Origin: Streptomyces sp. NBC_01381
Lineage (GTDB): Bacteria; Actinomycetota; Actinomycetes; Streptomycetales; Streptomycetaceae
DNA length: 64,000 bases
Direction of reading: 5' to 3'
Assembly (NCBI RefSeq): GCF_026340305.1
Contig: NZ_JAPEPI010000001.1
Coordinates: forward strand, 3,224,001 to 3,288,000
Position numbers and translations under genes: made by a program
Notes under the pieces: generated by a model
Told to the model about the DNA's origin: nothing
What the model saw: only the letters and a program-made list of their open reading frames with translations
The model's database searches: none
In this document: positions 52,263 to 61,537 of the stretch, piece after piece
Layout of the letters: each line of letters starts with the position of its first letter
Numbering within the stretch: the first letter of the stretch is position 1

Positions 52263-52724
52263 CTAGGCCCGTACCGCCCGCGACCACCCCGGCGTAGTCC
52301 CCGTCATCCTGCACAACGCCAAGTAGAGAGGAATCGGCGGAGTGTAGGGGACACCGGCGGCAGCGCCCTCCGCCGGCGGGCGGTGGATCAGGGAGGGGGA
52401 CCGGCGCGCGCCGGGGACGACCGCCCCCGCGGCGTAGTACGCCGGAGCCGGCCACTCCAGAGCGACATCGGAGTCCGCCGGCACGATCCACCACCACCGC
52501 GCCCCGTCCACGTCCTCGTACACACACCCCACCCGAGGCAACCGCGTCATCAACCGGGGCCCGATCCCCGCAGGCACCGCCACGGCATCGCACCCCAGCG
52601 GCTGGGACATCCCCTCGGGAACGGCGAGCCGCGTGAGCGGCGGAACGGCGGCAGCGGCCCGCCCCCGCTCGAAGCGGACCAGCGTGTTCAGATCCAACGG
52701 CCGCCGCACTGTCACCCCGTTCAC
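52263..52724 (-). CDS. Hypothetical protein
   Basis: A 153-aa protein from the GTG at 52724 behind a GGGGAGCG site. It is soluble and Pro/Ala-rich, with an aromatic patch GARWWWIVP and GCVYEDVD; no domain is recognised. It lies downstream of an HATPase gene on the same strand, an arrangement common near DUF5753/DUF397 loci of Streptomyces. Confidence 0.6.
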   Translation of the reverse strand: MNGVTVRRPLDLNTLVRFERGRAAAAVPPLTRLAVPEGMSQPLGCDAVAVPAGIGPRLMTRLPRVGCVYEDVDGARWWWIVPADSDVALEWPAPAYYAAGAVVPGARRSPSLIHRPPAEGAAAGVPYTPPIPLYLALCRMTGTTPGWSRAVRA

Positions 52725-52835
52725 ACGCTCCCCGCCCGCATCGTCGTCACGCCCGGGCCGCCCGCACGCCCAAGCCGTCCTCACGCCCACGCCGAACACC
52801 GGCTCAACACCGGCTCACGCCCGAAGCGCACCGGC

Positions 52836-53315
52836 TCACGCCCGAAGCTCCGCCCACACCGTGCAGCCCACGCCGGGCCCCTCGTCCCGCACCCCCCACG
52901 CCCTGCTGACCGCCCCGACGAGGAGCAATCCCCTCCCGTGCTCGTCGTCGGGACCTCGATGGGCGGGACGCGGGGCACCTGACCCCCACCCTTCGTCACG
53001 TACCGCTATGCGCAGCGTCCCGGGGCGCGTACAGAGTTCGCAGATGATCCGGTGGCTCGCCGTGTGCACGATGGCGTTGGTGACCAGTTCGGAGACGACG
53101 AGGGCGGCGGCATCGCGCGCGTCCTCGTCGATGTCCCAGCCCACGAGTTGGGCGCCCGCAAGCCGTCTGGCCTGCGCGGCAGACCCCGGCCGTGGCGCGA
53201 GCGCGAAGCTGACGCAGAGCTCGGCACCGCCCTCGGACCATGCGTCGGCGGTATCGCCAACAGGGGTCTCGGCGGCTGCGGCATGTAACGGCGCGGGCGG
53301 AGTCACGCCATCCAC
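52836..53315 (-). CDS. HATPase_c-fold ATP-binding protein
   Basis: A protein of about 159 aa of the RsbW-type GHKL fold: N-box SELVTNAIVHTASH, G1 box VRDEGWG and G2 box HGRGLLLVGAVS. The GTG at 53315 is chosen as start, since the longer frame runs into the promoter of the divergent DUF5753 gene. Such ATPases are often encoded beside DUF5753/DUF397 pairs and may act in the same phosphorylation or anti-sigma circuits. Confidence 0.75.
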   Translation of the reverse strand: MDGVTPPAPLHAAAAETPVGDTADAWSEGGAELCVSFALAPRPGSAAQARRLAGAQLVGWDIDEDARDAAALVVSELVTNAIVHTASHRIICELCTRPGTLRIAVRDEGWGSGAPRPAHRGPDDEHGRGLLLVGAVSRAWGVRDEGPGVGCTVWAELRA

Positions 53316-53462
53316 TATCGCCCCGCCGGGAACACCTTGGCAAGACCCACTCTGAAAAGTGCACAGTGGCGTGTCCCTCCGAGACGGCGCATGGCACACT
53401 GCTCGCAACGGCTCCAGGTGCGGAGTGAGTTGGGGTTATGTGGAGTACGTGGAGGTAGGGAC

Positions 53463-54323
53463 GTGAGCGAACCGCGGTCTGCGCCGACCGTCGGACAGGT
53501 CGTTCTCGGTCGCCGCCTGCAGGACCTGCGTGAGCGCGCCGGCCTCAAACGCGAGGAGGCCGCGCGGATCCTGCGCGTCGCCCCGGCCACGGTCCGCCGC
53601 ATGGAGCTGGCCGAGGTCGCGCTGAAGATCCCGTACCTCCAACTGCTCCTGAAGTCCTACGGCATCACGGACGAAGAGGCCGAGGGCTTCGTGATGCTCG
53701 CCGAGGAGGCGAACAAGCCGGGCTGGTGGCAGCGGTTCCACGACATCCTGCCGGGCTGGTTCAGCATGTACGTCAGCCTGGAGGGCGCGGCCAGCCTCAT
53801 CCGGTCCTACGAACCGCACTTCGTGCCCGGACTGCTCCAGACCGAGGAGTACGCCCGTGGTGTGATGCGCTCCGGGGCGATCGGCCAGACCAACCCCGAT
53901 GACATCGAGCGGTATGTGGCGCTGCGGATGGAGCGTCAGGCGCTGCTCACCCGCGAGGACGCGCCGCGGCTGTGGATCGTGATGGACGAGACCGCGCTGC
54001 GCAGACCCGTGGGCGGTCCCGATGTGATGCGCGAGCAGATCGACAAGCTGCTCGAATCCGTCGAGCTGCCCCATGTGACGCTGCAGATCGCGCCGTTCTC
54101 GGCGGGTCCGCACCCCGGCACGTACGGCCCGTTCGTGCTGTTCCGGTTCGCCATGCCGGAGCTGCCGGACATGGTCTACAGCGAGTACCTGACCGGTGCC
54201 GTCTATCTGGACGCGCGGGGCGAGGTGGCGACCCACCTGGAGGTCATGGACCGCATGGCGGCGCAAGCCGCGACGGCACATCGCACAAAGGAGATCCTCC
54301 GGGATGTCCGCAAGGAGCTGTGA
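53463..54323 (+). CDS. XRE-type regulator with DUF5753 (Scr1-like)
   Basis: A 286-aa protein from the GTG at 53463 behind GGAGGTAGGGAC. The N-terminal helix-turn-helix (about 14-70; LGRRLQDLRERAGLKREEAA, ATVRRMELAEV) is followed by DUF5753 (about 105-285; LIRSYEPHFVPGLLQTEEYA, ERYVALRMERQALLTRED). These regulators form pairs with DUF397 proteins, and the next gene is one, starting right after this stop. The pair is sometimes described as toxin-antitoxin-like. Confidence 0.88.
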   Translation: MSEPRSAPTVGQVVLGRRLQDLRERAGLKREEAARILRVAPATVRRMELAEVALKIPYLQLLLKSYGITDEEAEGFVMLAEEANKPGWWQRFHDILPGWFSMYVSLEGAASLIRSYEPHFVPGLLQTEEYARGVMRSGAIGQTNPDDIERYVALRMERQALLTREDAPRLWIVMDETALRRPVGGPDVMREQIDKLLESVELPHVTLQIAPFSAGPHPGTYGPFVLFRFAMPELPDMVYSEYLTGAVYLDARGEVATHLEVMDRMAAQAATAHRTKEILRDVRKEL

Positions 54324-54632
54324 ATGGATCGACACCGAGCCGGTACGCGACCCGGGTCAAAGCCCGGAGCCGGGTCCCGCCCCGAGTCCCGGGACGACTC
54401 CCGGATATACAACGGCATGCCCGCCCGTGACCTCGGCAACGAGGGCTGGCACAAGCCGTGGAGCGGCGGCAACGGCGGCAACTGCCTGGAGGCCATGAAG
54501 CTTTCCGACGGCAGGGTCGCGGTCCGCCAGTCCGCCGATCCGGACGGCCCGGCGCTGATCTACACCCATGGCGAGATCACGGCGTTCATCCAGGGGGCGA
54601 AGGCCGGGGAGGCCGACTTTCTCCTGTCGTGA
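54324..54632 (+). CDS. DUF397 protein
   Basis: A 102-aa protein with a C-terminal DUF397 domain (GWHKPWSGGNGGNCLEAMKL, VAVRQSADPDGPALIYT, ITAFIQGAKAGEADFLL). The N-terminal 35 residues are basic and disordered. The ATG follows the DUF5753 stop without a gap, so the pair is co-translated. It probably binds the DUF5753 regulator. Confidence 0.88.
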   Translation: MDRHRAGTRPGSKPGAGSRPESRDDSRIYNGMPARDLGNEGWHKPWSGGNGGNCLEAMKLSDGRVAVRQSADPDGPALIYTHGEITAFIQGAKAGEADFLLS

Positions 54633-54662
54633 CCGCCAGGGTCTTCAGGAGACGCGGGCGTC

Positions 54663-55373
54663 TCACAGCCGCGACCACATCCGGCGCGGGGCATCCACAA
54701 GACGGCTCACCGCGACGACCGGCAGCGGGGGCTGCTGCGCACGGTCGTCGCGGAGCCGCAGCGCGTAGTAGATCTGCTCGACCGAGGGCGGCCCCACCGC
54801 GAGATTGCGCCGCACCGCGGCCTGCGACGACCCCTCTCCGGTCCGCACGAGATACGCGGCCGCCATCGCCCCCGTACGCCCGACCCCCGCGCCGCAGTGC
54901 ACGAACACCGGCCCGGGGGCGGTGCGCACCACGTCGAGGAACCGGCGCACCTGCACCGGCGTCGGCGTCTGGCCGTCGCGGATCGGCAGCCGTACGACGT
55001 CGAGTCCGGCGCGCCGCGGTGCGGCGAGCTGGGCCGCGCTCAGGTCCTCGGCGCGCAGATCGACGACCGTGGCGAAGTCGAGCTGCGCGAGCCTGCGGTA
55101 CCCATCGGGCGAGGGTGCGGCGCCCCGCCACAGCAGTCCTTCGCCGTCCACCGGGCGGAAGTGGTGGATGCCGGGGGTGGTGACGGTGCTTGTGGGGGCC
55201 GCCGTCGCGTTCCGCGCCCAGTAGGAGAGCGCGAGGATGCCGAGGGTGCCGGTCGCCCAGAGCGCGAGATAGCCGAGCGCGCACCCGGCGATGACGCGCA
55301 GACAGACGCGGCGCAGACGGCGATGGCGGGGGAGCGGTGGCGACGGGGACGGGGCCGTGCGGGTGACGGTCAT
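54663..55373 (-). CDS. Tyrosine/dual-specificity phosphatase, membrane-anchored
   Basis: A 236-aa protein with an N-terminal basic region and one membrane helix (about 27-48), then a DSP/PTP fold: TVVDLRAEDL, LPIRDGQTP (general acid Asp), and the P-loop HCGAGVGRTGAM with the CX5R nucleophile Cys. The chain after the membrane helix could face outside; topology is not settled. Possible targets are phosphoproteins or phospholipids. Confidence 0.82.
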   Translation of the reverse strand: MTVTRTAPSPSPPLPRHRRLRRVCLRVIAGCALGYLALWATGTLGILALSYWARNATAAPTSTVTTPGIHHFRPVDGEGLLWRGAAPSPDGYRRLAQLDFATVVDLRAEDLSAAQLAAPRRAGLDVVRLPIRDGQTPTPVQVRRFLDVVRTAPGPVFVHCGAGVGRTGAMAAAYLVRTGEGSSQAAVRRNLAVGPPSVEQIYYALRLRDDRAQQPPLPVVAVSRLVDAPRRMWSRL

Positions 55374-55467
55374 GGGTGACCAAGGGTCGGGGACTAGGCG
55401 TACAGGCAGAGTAACGCACCGTACGTAGAGGGGAGTTGAGGGGCGGTGGGCCTCTGGGCGGTGCCGC

Positions 55468-56296
55468 TCAGCCGTCGTCCGGATCCGTGTCGCCGATTCC
55501 CCGCACCGTCAGACGTGCCTTGTCCAGACCCGTGTCCTCCAGGCAGCCGCGCAGCCGCATACGGTCGTGGTCGGTGAGCGCGGGCCGCACGACACCCGCG
55601 TACATGTCGTCGCCCAGCGGCCCGAGCGCGGCATGGCGCAGGGGGACGGAGGTGGAGTCCCGGCAGCGTTCCCAGATCTGATGGGCGGCCAGCGAGCGGC
55701 GCTCCGGTGTGGCGTCCGCGCCGCGCATGTCGATCCGCAGGAGCACCGAAGTCGCCGCCCACGGTCGCGGCGGCCAGGAGGCGCACCGTCCCGCGCCGGT
55801 CGCGCGGCGCGCCCGGCGGCGGCAGATCCTCCAGGCCGGTGCCGGGCGGGGGCGCCGCGAGGACGGCGAGGCGCCCGGCGAGCCGCTGTTCGGCGGCGGG
55901 GCGCGCCGTCGCGGACGCGATGCGCTGCACCGCCCAGGCGAGACCGGACAGGAGCACGCCGGTCACCATCAGGACGGGCACGAAGACGTACGTACGTCCT
56001 GCGGGGTCGTCGTCGAGCCAGCGGAAGCGTGCCGTCCGCGAATCGGGGGCGGTGTTCCCGTCCGTACGCAGCCGCGCGAGTACGTCCTCCTGGCGCCGGT
56101 CGGCGTCGCGCAGCCGCTCCTCGACGCGGGCGATACGGCCGAGGAGCACCGCGCCGAGCAGCACGATCTCGACGACCAGGAGCAACACCCCGCACAGGAT
56201 GGCCCGTTGCCACTGCCAGCGGTAGAGATAGACGACCAGGTAGACGGCGGCTCCGGTGGCGGCCGCACCGCCGAAGAAGTAGGCGAGACGCTTCAT
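55468..56296 (-). pseudogene. Membrane protein of unknown function, frameshifted
   Basis: From the ATG at 56296 the chain has a helical hairpin (about 6-50; LLLVVEIVLLGAVLLG), a charged coiled coil (RIARVEERLRDADRRQEDVL), a third helix (YVFVPVLMVTGVLLSGLA) and a tail. At about 55750 the coding signal shifts frame: ATVGGDF in one frame continues as VLLRIDMRGADATPERR in the next, to a stop at 55468. One extra G in CTTCGGTGCTC explains it. The start overlaps the stop of the PEP-utilising gene (ATGA), so they are one operon. Confidence 0.6.
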
Positions 56297-58437
56297 CGGG
56301 GCACCTCGGGATCTGTGGCCTCTGTGCCTTCCGCGTCCGCGTCCGTCTGTACGTCGCCGGTCGTGCCGTCCAGTGTGAGGCGGGAACCCGGCGGGAAGCG
56401 CCGTACCGCGTCCGACACACCGACGACCGCCGGGAGGGCGAACTCGCGGGCGAGCACGGCCAGATGGGAGAGCGGGCTGCCGGTCTGGGCGACGAGTCCC
56501 GCGAGGCCGGGCAGCAGATGCGCGAGCGCCGGGTCGAGCGTGCGCACCACGAGCACCGCGTCCGGCGGCCGCGCCCCGGTGCCGTCCCACGCCGTCCCCG
56601 CGGCCCGCCCGCCGGACACGCCGCGCCCGCCGTCCCCTGCGCCCCGCGCGGGCCGTTCCGCGACCACCGTGCCGCCCTCCGCGATGCGGAACGCGTCCGG
56701 CAGCCGGGCCGACGTGGCCCGCGGCAGCCGCTCCCCGGCATCGCCGGGCAGCCGGCCGCCGGTGAGCGCGTCCATCAGCTCCGGCCACCGCAGCAGCCCG
56801 ACCCGCCCCGGCGCGCCGAGCTCGCCCCGCGCCACAAGGCGCCGCGCCGCCTCGCGCACAAGGCGTACCTGCAGCTCCTGCACCCAGCGGACGCGCAACC
56901 TGAGCGCCTCGCGCGGCGGAAGTCCCGGCGCGCCCACGGACGCGGGCGCCGACGTGCTCCCGCCCAGCCCCGCGCTCCCCGGCAGCCGCACCTGCCCCTC
57001 CAGGCGGGGCGGAACCAGCGCGAGCAGCACCGGATCCCGCGCCACGGCATGGTCGTCCGACAGCCCCCGTGCCCGTGCCTGCGCGAGCGCGGTGAGCGCC
57101 GCACCCGCCGCCGTCGCGGTGTGCCGCTCGGGGAGCAGCGCCCCGCAGAGAGCCTCCTGGGCGTGCAGGGACACCAGGGCGGCGCGGGTCCAGCGGAGTG
57201 TGGACACGAGCTCGGGGTAAGGGAGTTGGGCGGTCTGTGCCGTCCCGGCGAGCCCGCGGTCGATGTCCGCGGTGAGGTCCAGGGCGAGGCCGGGGAGCGC
57301 CGCGGTCAGCCGGCCGAGCCGCCAGGCCGCGGCGAGCCGGCGGGCGCCCGGCGCCGGGTTGAGCAGCGCGAGCCCGCGGTGCGGGGGCGGGGCGGCGCCC
57401 AGAAGACGCAGATCGGCCGCCGCGCGTCCGCCGACCACCGTGACCACGGGCGTCGTCCGCAGCGTGCGGCGCGGCGCGGTGGCCCCGATGTCCAGCGCGG
57501 CGGCGAGCCCGCGCGCCATCGGAGCGACCCACAAGTCCTCTTCCAGCGGCTGGAGTTGGTCCGGCAGCGTCTCCGCGACCGGGCCGGGACCGAGCAGCCG
57601 GGCCCCGCGCGGCGGCCGGGCCGCCATCGCCGTGATGGGACGACTCTGAAAGAGCCACAGACACCCGTCGCCGTCGAAGCCGAACTCGATGTCCTGCGGC
57701 CCGCCGAACACCTTGCGCGCGCGCCGGGCCAGGCGGGTGAGGCGGCGCAGCTCCGCCGGGGTCAACAGCGGTTCCGGCGCCGGGGGTTCGGTGCGCAGGA
57801 CGCGCCCGCGCGGGCTCAGCAGATAGTTCGTGCCGGGCTGCGCGCCGCTGACGAGCGTGTCGGGACCGCCCCGCACCGCGCTCACCAGCATCCGGTCCCG
57901 CCGCCCCTCGACGGGATCCGCGCCGAACAGCACGCCGCCGACGCGGGCGGTGAGCATCGGCTGGATCAGGACCGCCATCGCGGCCGTCGTGCCGTCGGGA
58001 AGCCGCGCCGACGTGCGGACGACATCGACGGCCGCACGGAAGGCATCCCACCCCCGCACATCGAGCACGGACGCGAACTGCCCGGCCAGGGACGACTCCT
58101 GGGTGTCCTCCTGCGGAGAGGAGGAACGGACGACGAGCGGCAGCGCACCGTCCGCCGAAAGATCGCGCCAGGGGTGGTGCAGGGCGCCGGGGGATTCGTC
58201 CGCGCCGTGCGGGACGACGAAGCCGGGCAGTACGGGGAGTCCGGCGCGGGCGGCACGCGCGAGGTGCGCTGCCTTGGAGCCGGCGAGACGGGTCTGTGCG
58301 GCCCGCGGGTCATCCAGGGGGACGAGCGGGAGTGCCGTGGCGTGCGCCGCATCCATACCCCGCGGCCCGCCCTTGCCCTCGCCATGACCGTCGCCGTACG
58401 TGTCGTCGTATGCGGGGCGTTCGCCGAGCGTCGTCAT
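56293..58437 (-). CDS. PEP/pyruvate-binding and PEP-utilising mobile domain protein (rifampin phosphotransferase-like)
   Basis: A 714-aa protein. The N-terminal ATP-grasp pyruvate phosphate dikinase domain (about 30-290) has LAGSKAAHLARAARAGLPVL, LVVRSSSPQEDTQESSLAGQ, VLIQPM, ARVGGVLFGADP and LWLFQSRPITAM. A helical region without known motifs follows (about 300-600). The C-terminal mobile phosphohistidine domain (about 610-705) has TGSPLSHLAVLAREFALPAV with its His. Without a PEP-binding barrel this matches rifampin phosphotransferase-type enzymes more than PEP synthase. The substrate is unknown; resistance is not shown. Confidence 0.75.
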   Translation of the reverse strand: MTTLGERPAYDDTYGDGHGEGKGGPRGMDAAHATALPLVPLDDPRAAQTRLAGSKAAHLARAARAGLPVLPGFVVPHGADESPGALHHPWRDLSADGALPLVVRSSSPQEDTQESSLAGQFASVLDVRGWDAFRAAVDVVRTSARLPDGTTAAMAVLIQPMLTARVGGVLFGADPVEGRRDRMLVSAVRGGPDTLVSGAQPGTNYLLSPRGRVLRTEPPAPEPLLTPAELRRLTRLARRARKVFGGPQDIEFGFDGDGCLWLFQSRPITAMAARPPRGARLLGPGPVAETLPDQLQPLEEDLWVAPMARGLAAALDIGATAPRRTLRTTPVVTVVGGRAAADLRLLGAAPPPHRGLALLNPAPGARRLAAAWRLGRLTAALPGLALDLTADIDRGLAGTAQTAQLPYPELVSTLRWTRAALVSLHAQEALCGALLPERHTATAAGAALTALAQARARGLSDDHAVARDPVLLALVPPRLEGQVRLPGSAGLGGSTSAPASVGAPGLPPREALRLRVRWVQELQVRLVREAARRLVARGELGAPGRVGLLRWPELMDALTGGRLPGDAGERLPRATSARLPDAFRIAEGGTVVAERPARGAGDGGRGVSGGRAAGTAWDGTGARPPDAVLVVRTLDPALAHLLPGLAGLVAQTGSPLSHLAVLAREFALPAVVGVSDAVRRFPPGSRLTLDGTTGDVQTDADAEGTEATDPEVPR

Positions 58438-58942
58438 CAGGCACCCTCCAGGACCGGCCGCCAACAGGGGGGACGCGCGGGGGTGGCCCTGCGCCTGACG
58501 GCGGAACGAAGGATCTCGGCATGCCGCCGACGGGTCCGGTACCGGCCGCGGAGCGCATCACAGCTCCCGCCCCGGCGGTCCCCGACGCCGACGTGCCTCC
58601 AGTGACAACGATCCCACCAGAGGGCCAATTCCCGGAGCTGGTACGCCGGTTGGCGGTGGCTTGCGGCCAGGGCGGCCGGTGGGTCCGGTGCGTCCGGTGG
58701 GGCAACGCGGACGTGAGGGGCGCTTGATGACGGTCGGTCAGGCGGTCTTCGGGTGGTCGTGGGGTCGGATCGGTGCGGTGAGGTGTGTCTGGCGGTCAGT
58801 TGCTGGTTCACCGCGGCGGGTGGCTGTGTGGGTCTTGGGCCAGGCGGTCATTGGGCGGTCGTGCGGTTGGATCGGGGCGGTGAGGTGTGTCTGGTCGGTC
58901 GGTGGCTGGTTCGCCGGTGTGGGTGGCCGTGCGGGTCTTGGG
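58438..58942. repeat. Intergenic stretch with about 103-bp tandem repeat at gltD 3' end
   Basis: A unit starting CAGGCGGTC and containing GATCGGxGCGGTGAGGTGTGTC occurs three times at 58739, 58841 and 58944 (spacing 102 and 103 bp). The last copy covers the final codons of the gltD-like gene, so the repeat seems to have grown from that end. The remaining 58438-58738 holds no convincing gene; a 68-codon plus-strand frame at 58521 is not supported. Confidence 0.75.
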
Positions 58943-60433
58943 TCAGGCGGTCATTGGGCGGTCGTGCGGGCTGATCGGGGCCGTGAGGTGTGTCGCGCCG
59001 GTCAGCCAGCGGTCCACCGCGGCGGCGGCCCCGCGGCCCTCGGCGATGGCCCAGACGACGAGCGACTGGCCCCGGCCCGCGTCGCCCGCCGCGAAGACGC
59101 CCGGCACGTTGGTCGCGAAGCCGGCGTCGCGTGCGAGGGTGCCGCGGGCCTCGACGTCCACGCCGAGCTGGTCGAGCAGGCCGCCGTCCGTCCGCTCGGG
59201 GCCCGAGAAGCCGAGCGCGAGGAGTACCAGGTCGGCGGGGAGCGCACAGGTGGTGCCGGGGCGTGGGCGGCGGTCCGTGTCGACCTCGGCCAGGTGCAGG
59301 GCGCGTACCCGCCCCGTCGCGTCGCCGGTGAAGCGGAGGGTGGACGCGGCGAAGAGGCGTGCGTCGGCGTCGGCCGCCGGTGCGGTGCCAAGATCCCCGG
59401 CCTCCTCGTGGGCGGCGGAGAGCCGGTAGACCTTCGGGTACGTCGGCCAGGGCTCGGCGAGGTCGTCGCGCGCGTCGCCCGGCCGTGCGTAGATGTCCAA
59501 CTGCGTGACGGACGCGGCCAGTTCGCGCACGGCCGTGCCCAGACAGTCGGCTCCGGTGTCCCCGCCGCCGACGATGACGACATGCTTGCCGGCCGCGGAC
59601 AGCGGGGAGCGGTCGAGATCGCCCTCGCAGACGCGGTTGGCGAGCGGCAGATACTCCATGGCCTGGTGGATCCCGGCCAACTCCCGCCCCGGCACGTCCA
59701 GTTCCCGCCAGGCGGTGGCACCGACCGCGAGGACGACGGCGTCGTGCCTGGCCCGCAGCTCCGCCCCGCCGATGTCCCGGCCCGCATCCGTCGACGTACG
59801 GAAGACCGTGCCCTCGGCCCGCATCTGTGCGAGCCGCCGCTCCACATGGTGCTTCTCCATCTTGAACGCGGGGATCCCGTACCGCAGGAGCCCGCCCGCG
59901 CGGTCGTCGCGCTCGTACACGGCGACGGTGTGCCCGGCGCGCGTCAGCTGCTGCGCGGCGGCGAGACCAGCGGGGCCCGAGCCGACGACCGCGACGGTAC
60001 GGCCGGAGTGCCGGCCCGGGGGCCGCGGCGGGGCGAGGCCGTCCTCCCACGCACGGTCGGCGATCGCCGCCTCGACGTTCTTGATGGTCACCGCGGGCTG
60101 GTTGATCGCGAGGACGCAGCCCGTCTCGCAGGGAGCGGGGCACAGGCGGCCGGTGAACTCGGGGAAGTTGTTCGTGGCGTGCAGCCGGTCGGCGGCGGCC
60201 CGCCAGTCGGCGCGCGATACGAGGTCGTTCCACTCGGGGATCAGATTGCCCAGGGGGCAGGCGTCGTGGCAGAACGGTATGCCGCAGTCCATGCAGCGGT
60301 CGGCCTGCCGCTCGATGATGGGCAGCAGTGCGCCGGGGACGTACACCTCGTCCCAGTCACCGACCCGCTCGCCCACGGGGCGGCGCGGCCATTCCTGGCG
60401 GGGGGTGGTGAGGAAGCCCTTGGGGTCGGCCAT
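58943..60433 (-). CDS. gltD: Glutamate synthase small subunit-like oxidoreductase
   Basis: A 496-aa GltD-type flavoprotein: CMDCGIPFCHDACPLGN and CPAPCETGC (low-potential 4Fe-4S sites), FAD motif VVGSGPAGLAAAQQL (about 150), NADPH motif VIVGGGDTGADCLG (about 295) and a C-terminal FAAGDAGRGQSLVVWAIAEG. GltD feeds NADPH electrons to GltB in L-glutamate synthesis. No gltB is next to it in the window; the upstream neighbour is DUF1772. It may be a second, stand-alone copy serving another oxidoreductase. Its 3' end takes part in a tandem repeat. Confidence 0.85.
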   Translation of the reverse strand: MADPKGFLTTPRQEWPRRPVGERVGDWDEVYVPGALLPIIERQADRCMDCGIPFCHDACPLGNLIPEWNDLVSRADWRAAADRLHATNNFPEFTGRLCPAPCETGCVLAINQPAVTIKNVEAAIADRAWEDGLAPPRPPGRHSGRTVAVVGSGPAGLAAAQQLTRAGHTVAVYERDDRAGGLLRYGIPAFKMEKHHVERRLAQMRAEGTVFRTSTDAGRDIGGAELRARHDAVVLAVGATAWRELDVPGRELAGIHQAMEYLPLANRVCEGDLDRSPLSAAGKHVVIVGGGDTGADCLGTAVRELAASVTQLDIYARPGDARDDLAEPWPTYPKVYRLSAAHEEAGDLGTAPAADADARLFAASTLRFTGDATGRVRALHLAEVDTDRRPRPGTTCALPADLVLLALGFSGPERTDGGLLDQLGVDVEARGTLARDAGFATNVPGVFAAGDAGRGQSLVVWAIAEGRGAAAAVDRWLTGATHLTAPISPHDRPMTA

Positions 60434-60526
60434 GGCCGTCTCCCTTGGCGTGCTTTCGCAGGCTTTCCGCCACCATACGTCCAGTCGGCCGCCCCGGCAC
60501 TCGGTCGGTCCGGGGGCCTGGAGCGG

Positions 60527-61006
60527 TCAGGTCAGCGCCAGGATGAAGGACGCCGCAGAGGCGAGCGACGCGCCGACCCGGATGTGGTTCCACCTGGTCC
60601 ACTCGCTGACATACGTACGCCACTTCTCCGCGCTCTGCGGAGCCTGGGGGTCGAGCTTGGCCAGGGCGTCGTTGCGGGGGACGTTCGCGGCGATGGTCAC
60701 CCCGAACGACCCGAACAGATACAGCGCGCTGCCGAGCAGGATCTCCACGGTGCCCTCGTCGGGCCAGAGCACGAACGTGACGACGGCGACGACCGAGCTG
60801 AGGCCTGCGGCGCCCATGAAGACGGCCATGAACCCGGGGGTGACCGCGGCGACGTTGATCGACTGCATCGCGGCGATGCCCTGCGCCGGGGGCAGCGCGG
60901 CGAGGCCCTTCATCACGAAGGTCGAGAACGCGATGAACGCTCCGGCCACCAGGCCGCTGGCGAGCGCGCCCAGCAGCACGAGTACGAAGTACGGTCCCTC
61001 GATCAT
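60527..61006 (-). CDS. DUF1772 (anthrone oxygenase-like) membrane protein
   Basis: A 159-aa protein from the ATG at 61006 (MIEGPYFVLVLLGALASGLV). Four hydrophobic segments (about 5-28, 55-78, 84-105, 142-158) and the PRNDALAKLDPQAPQ and WTRWNHIRV blocks fit DUF1772. Some relatives are oxygenases acting on anthrones; most have no known role. Confidence 0.78.
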   Translation of the reverse strand: MIEGPYFVLVLLGALASGLVAGAFIAFSTFVMKGLAALPPAQGIAAMQSINVAAVTPGFMAVFMGAAGLSSVVAVVTFVLWPDEGTVEILLGSALYLFGSFGVTIAANVPRNDALAKLDPQAPQSAEKWRTYVSEWTRWNHIRVGASLASAASFILALT

Positions 61007-61537
61007 GACAACTCCCGTGTCGGGTAAGGCGGCCGGGTGGTGGGTGAGCGAGCCGTGAGTCTGCATGGCGGGGTCGCCCACCACAAGTCAATTCCCTGGG
61101 CCCGGGGTCCGCCATGCGCACGACGCGCGCCCGCATGCGAGGGCGTCTCGCGGTGCCCCTGCGGGGCCGGCTGTCGCCGGCCCCTTGCCCTATGCCGCCG
61201 CTTCGCGGCGATGCGGCGGTCGGATGTGATCTGCCCGCCGGGCCTTGTCTGCCGCTCGGCGGCGATGCGGGAGTGCCGTGCTGGCTGTCATCTGTCCGTC
61301 CGCCCTAGCCGCCGCTTCGCGGCGATTTCTCCCGCCCACCCACCCGTTCACCCGGGGTAATCGGGTGGGTGGGCGGGAAAGATCCGCCGCGAAGCGGCGG
61401 CTCGAATCCGCGACGACGGTCAGCCAAAGGCCAAGACGACGCCCGACCGCAGGTCAACCAGCGCCCCGGCCCGACCGCAGGTCAAGCCGAAGCCCAGCCC
61501 GACCGCAGGTCACCCCGCACCCCAGCCCGACCGCAGG
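61007..61537. repeat. Intergenic stretch: large palindrome and 28-bp tandem repeats
   Basis: 61311-61404 is a large imperfect inverted repeat: GCCGCCGCTTCGCGGCGAT, then CTCCCGCCCACCCACCCG, and the reverse after a short loop. It could end transcription of the DUF2293 gene or be a REP-like element. 61441-61561 is a tandem repeat with GACCGCAGGTCA at 61445, 61473, 61501 and 61529 (28-bp period) plus a degenerate copy at 61552, running into the 3' end of the DUF2293 gene. Single GCCGCTTCGCGGCGA palindromes also occur at about 61198. Confidence 0.75.

Noticed and set aside
55394..58051. 885-codon minus-strand frame
   Set aside because: A frame-shifted shadow of the PEP-utilising gene joined to the real membrane protein frame; only the part from 56296 down is coding.
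55567..58605. 1012-codon plus-strand frame
   Set aside because: Low-complexity Arg/Ala/Pro translation antisense to the PEP-utilising gene, an effect of high third-position GC.
58521..58727. 68-codon plus-strand frame
   Set aside because: No ribosome site or similarity, and it lies in DNA next to a tandem repeat.
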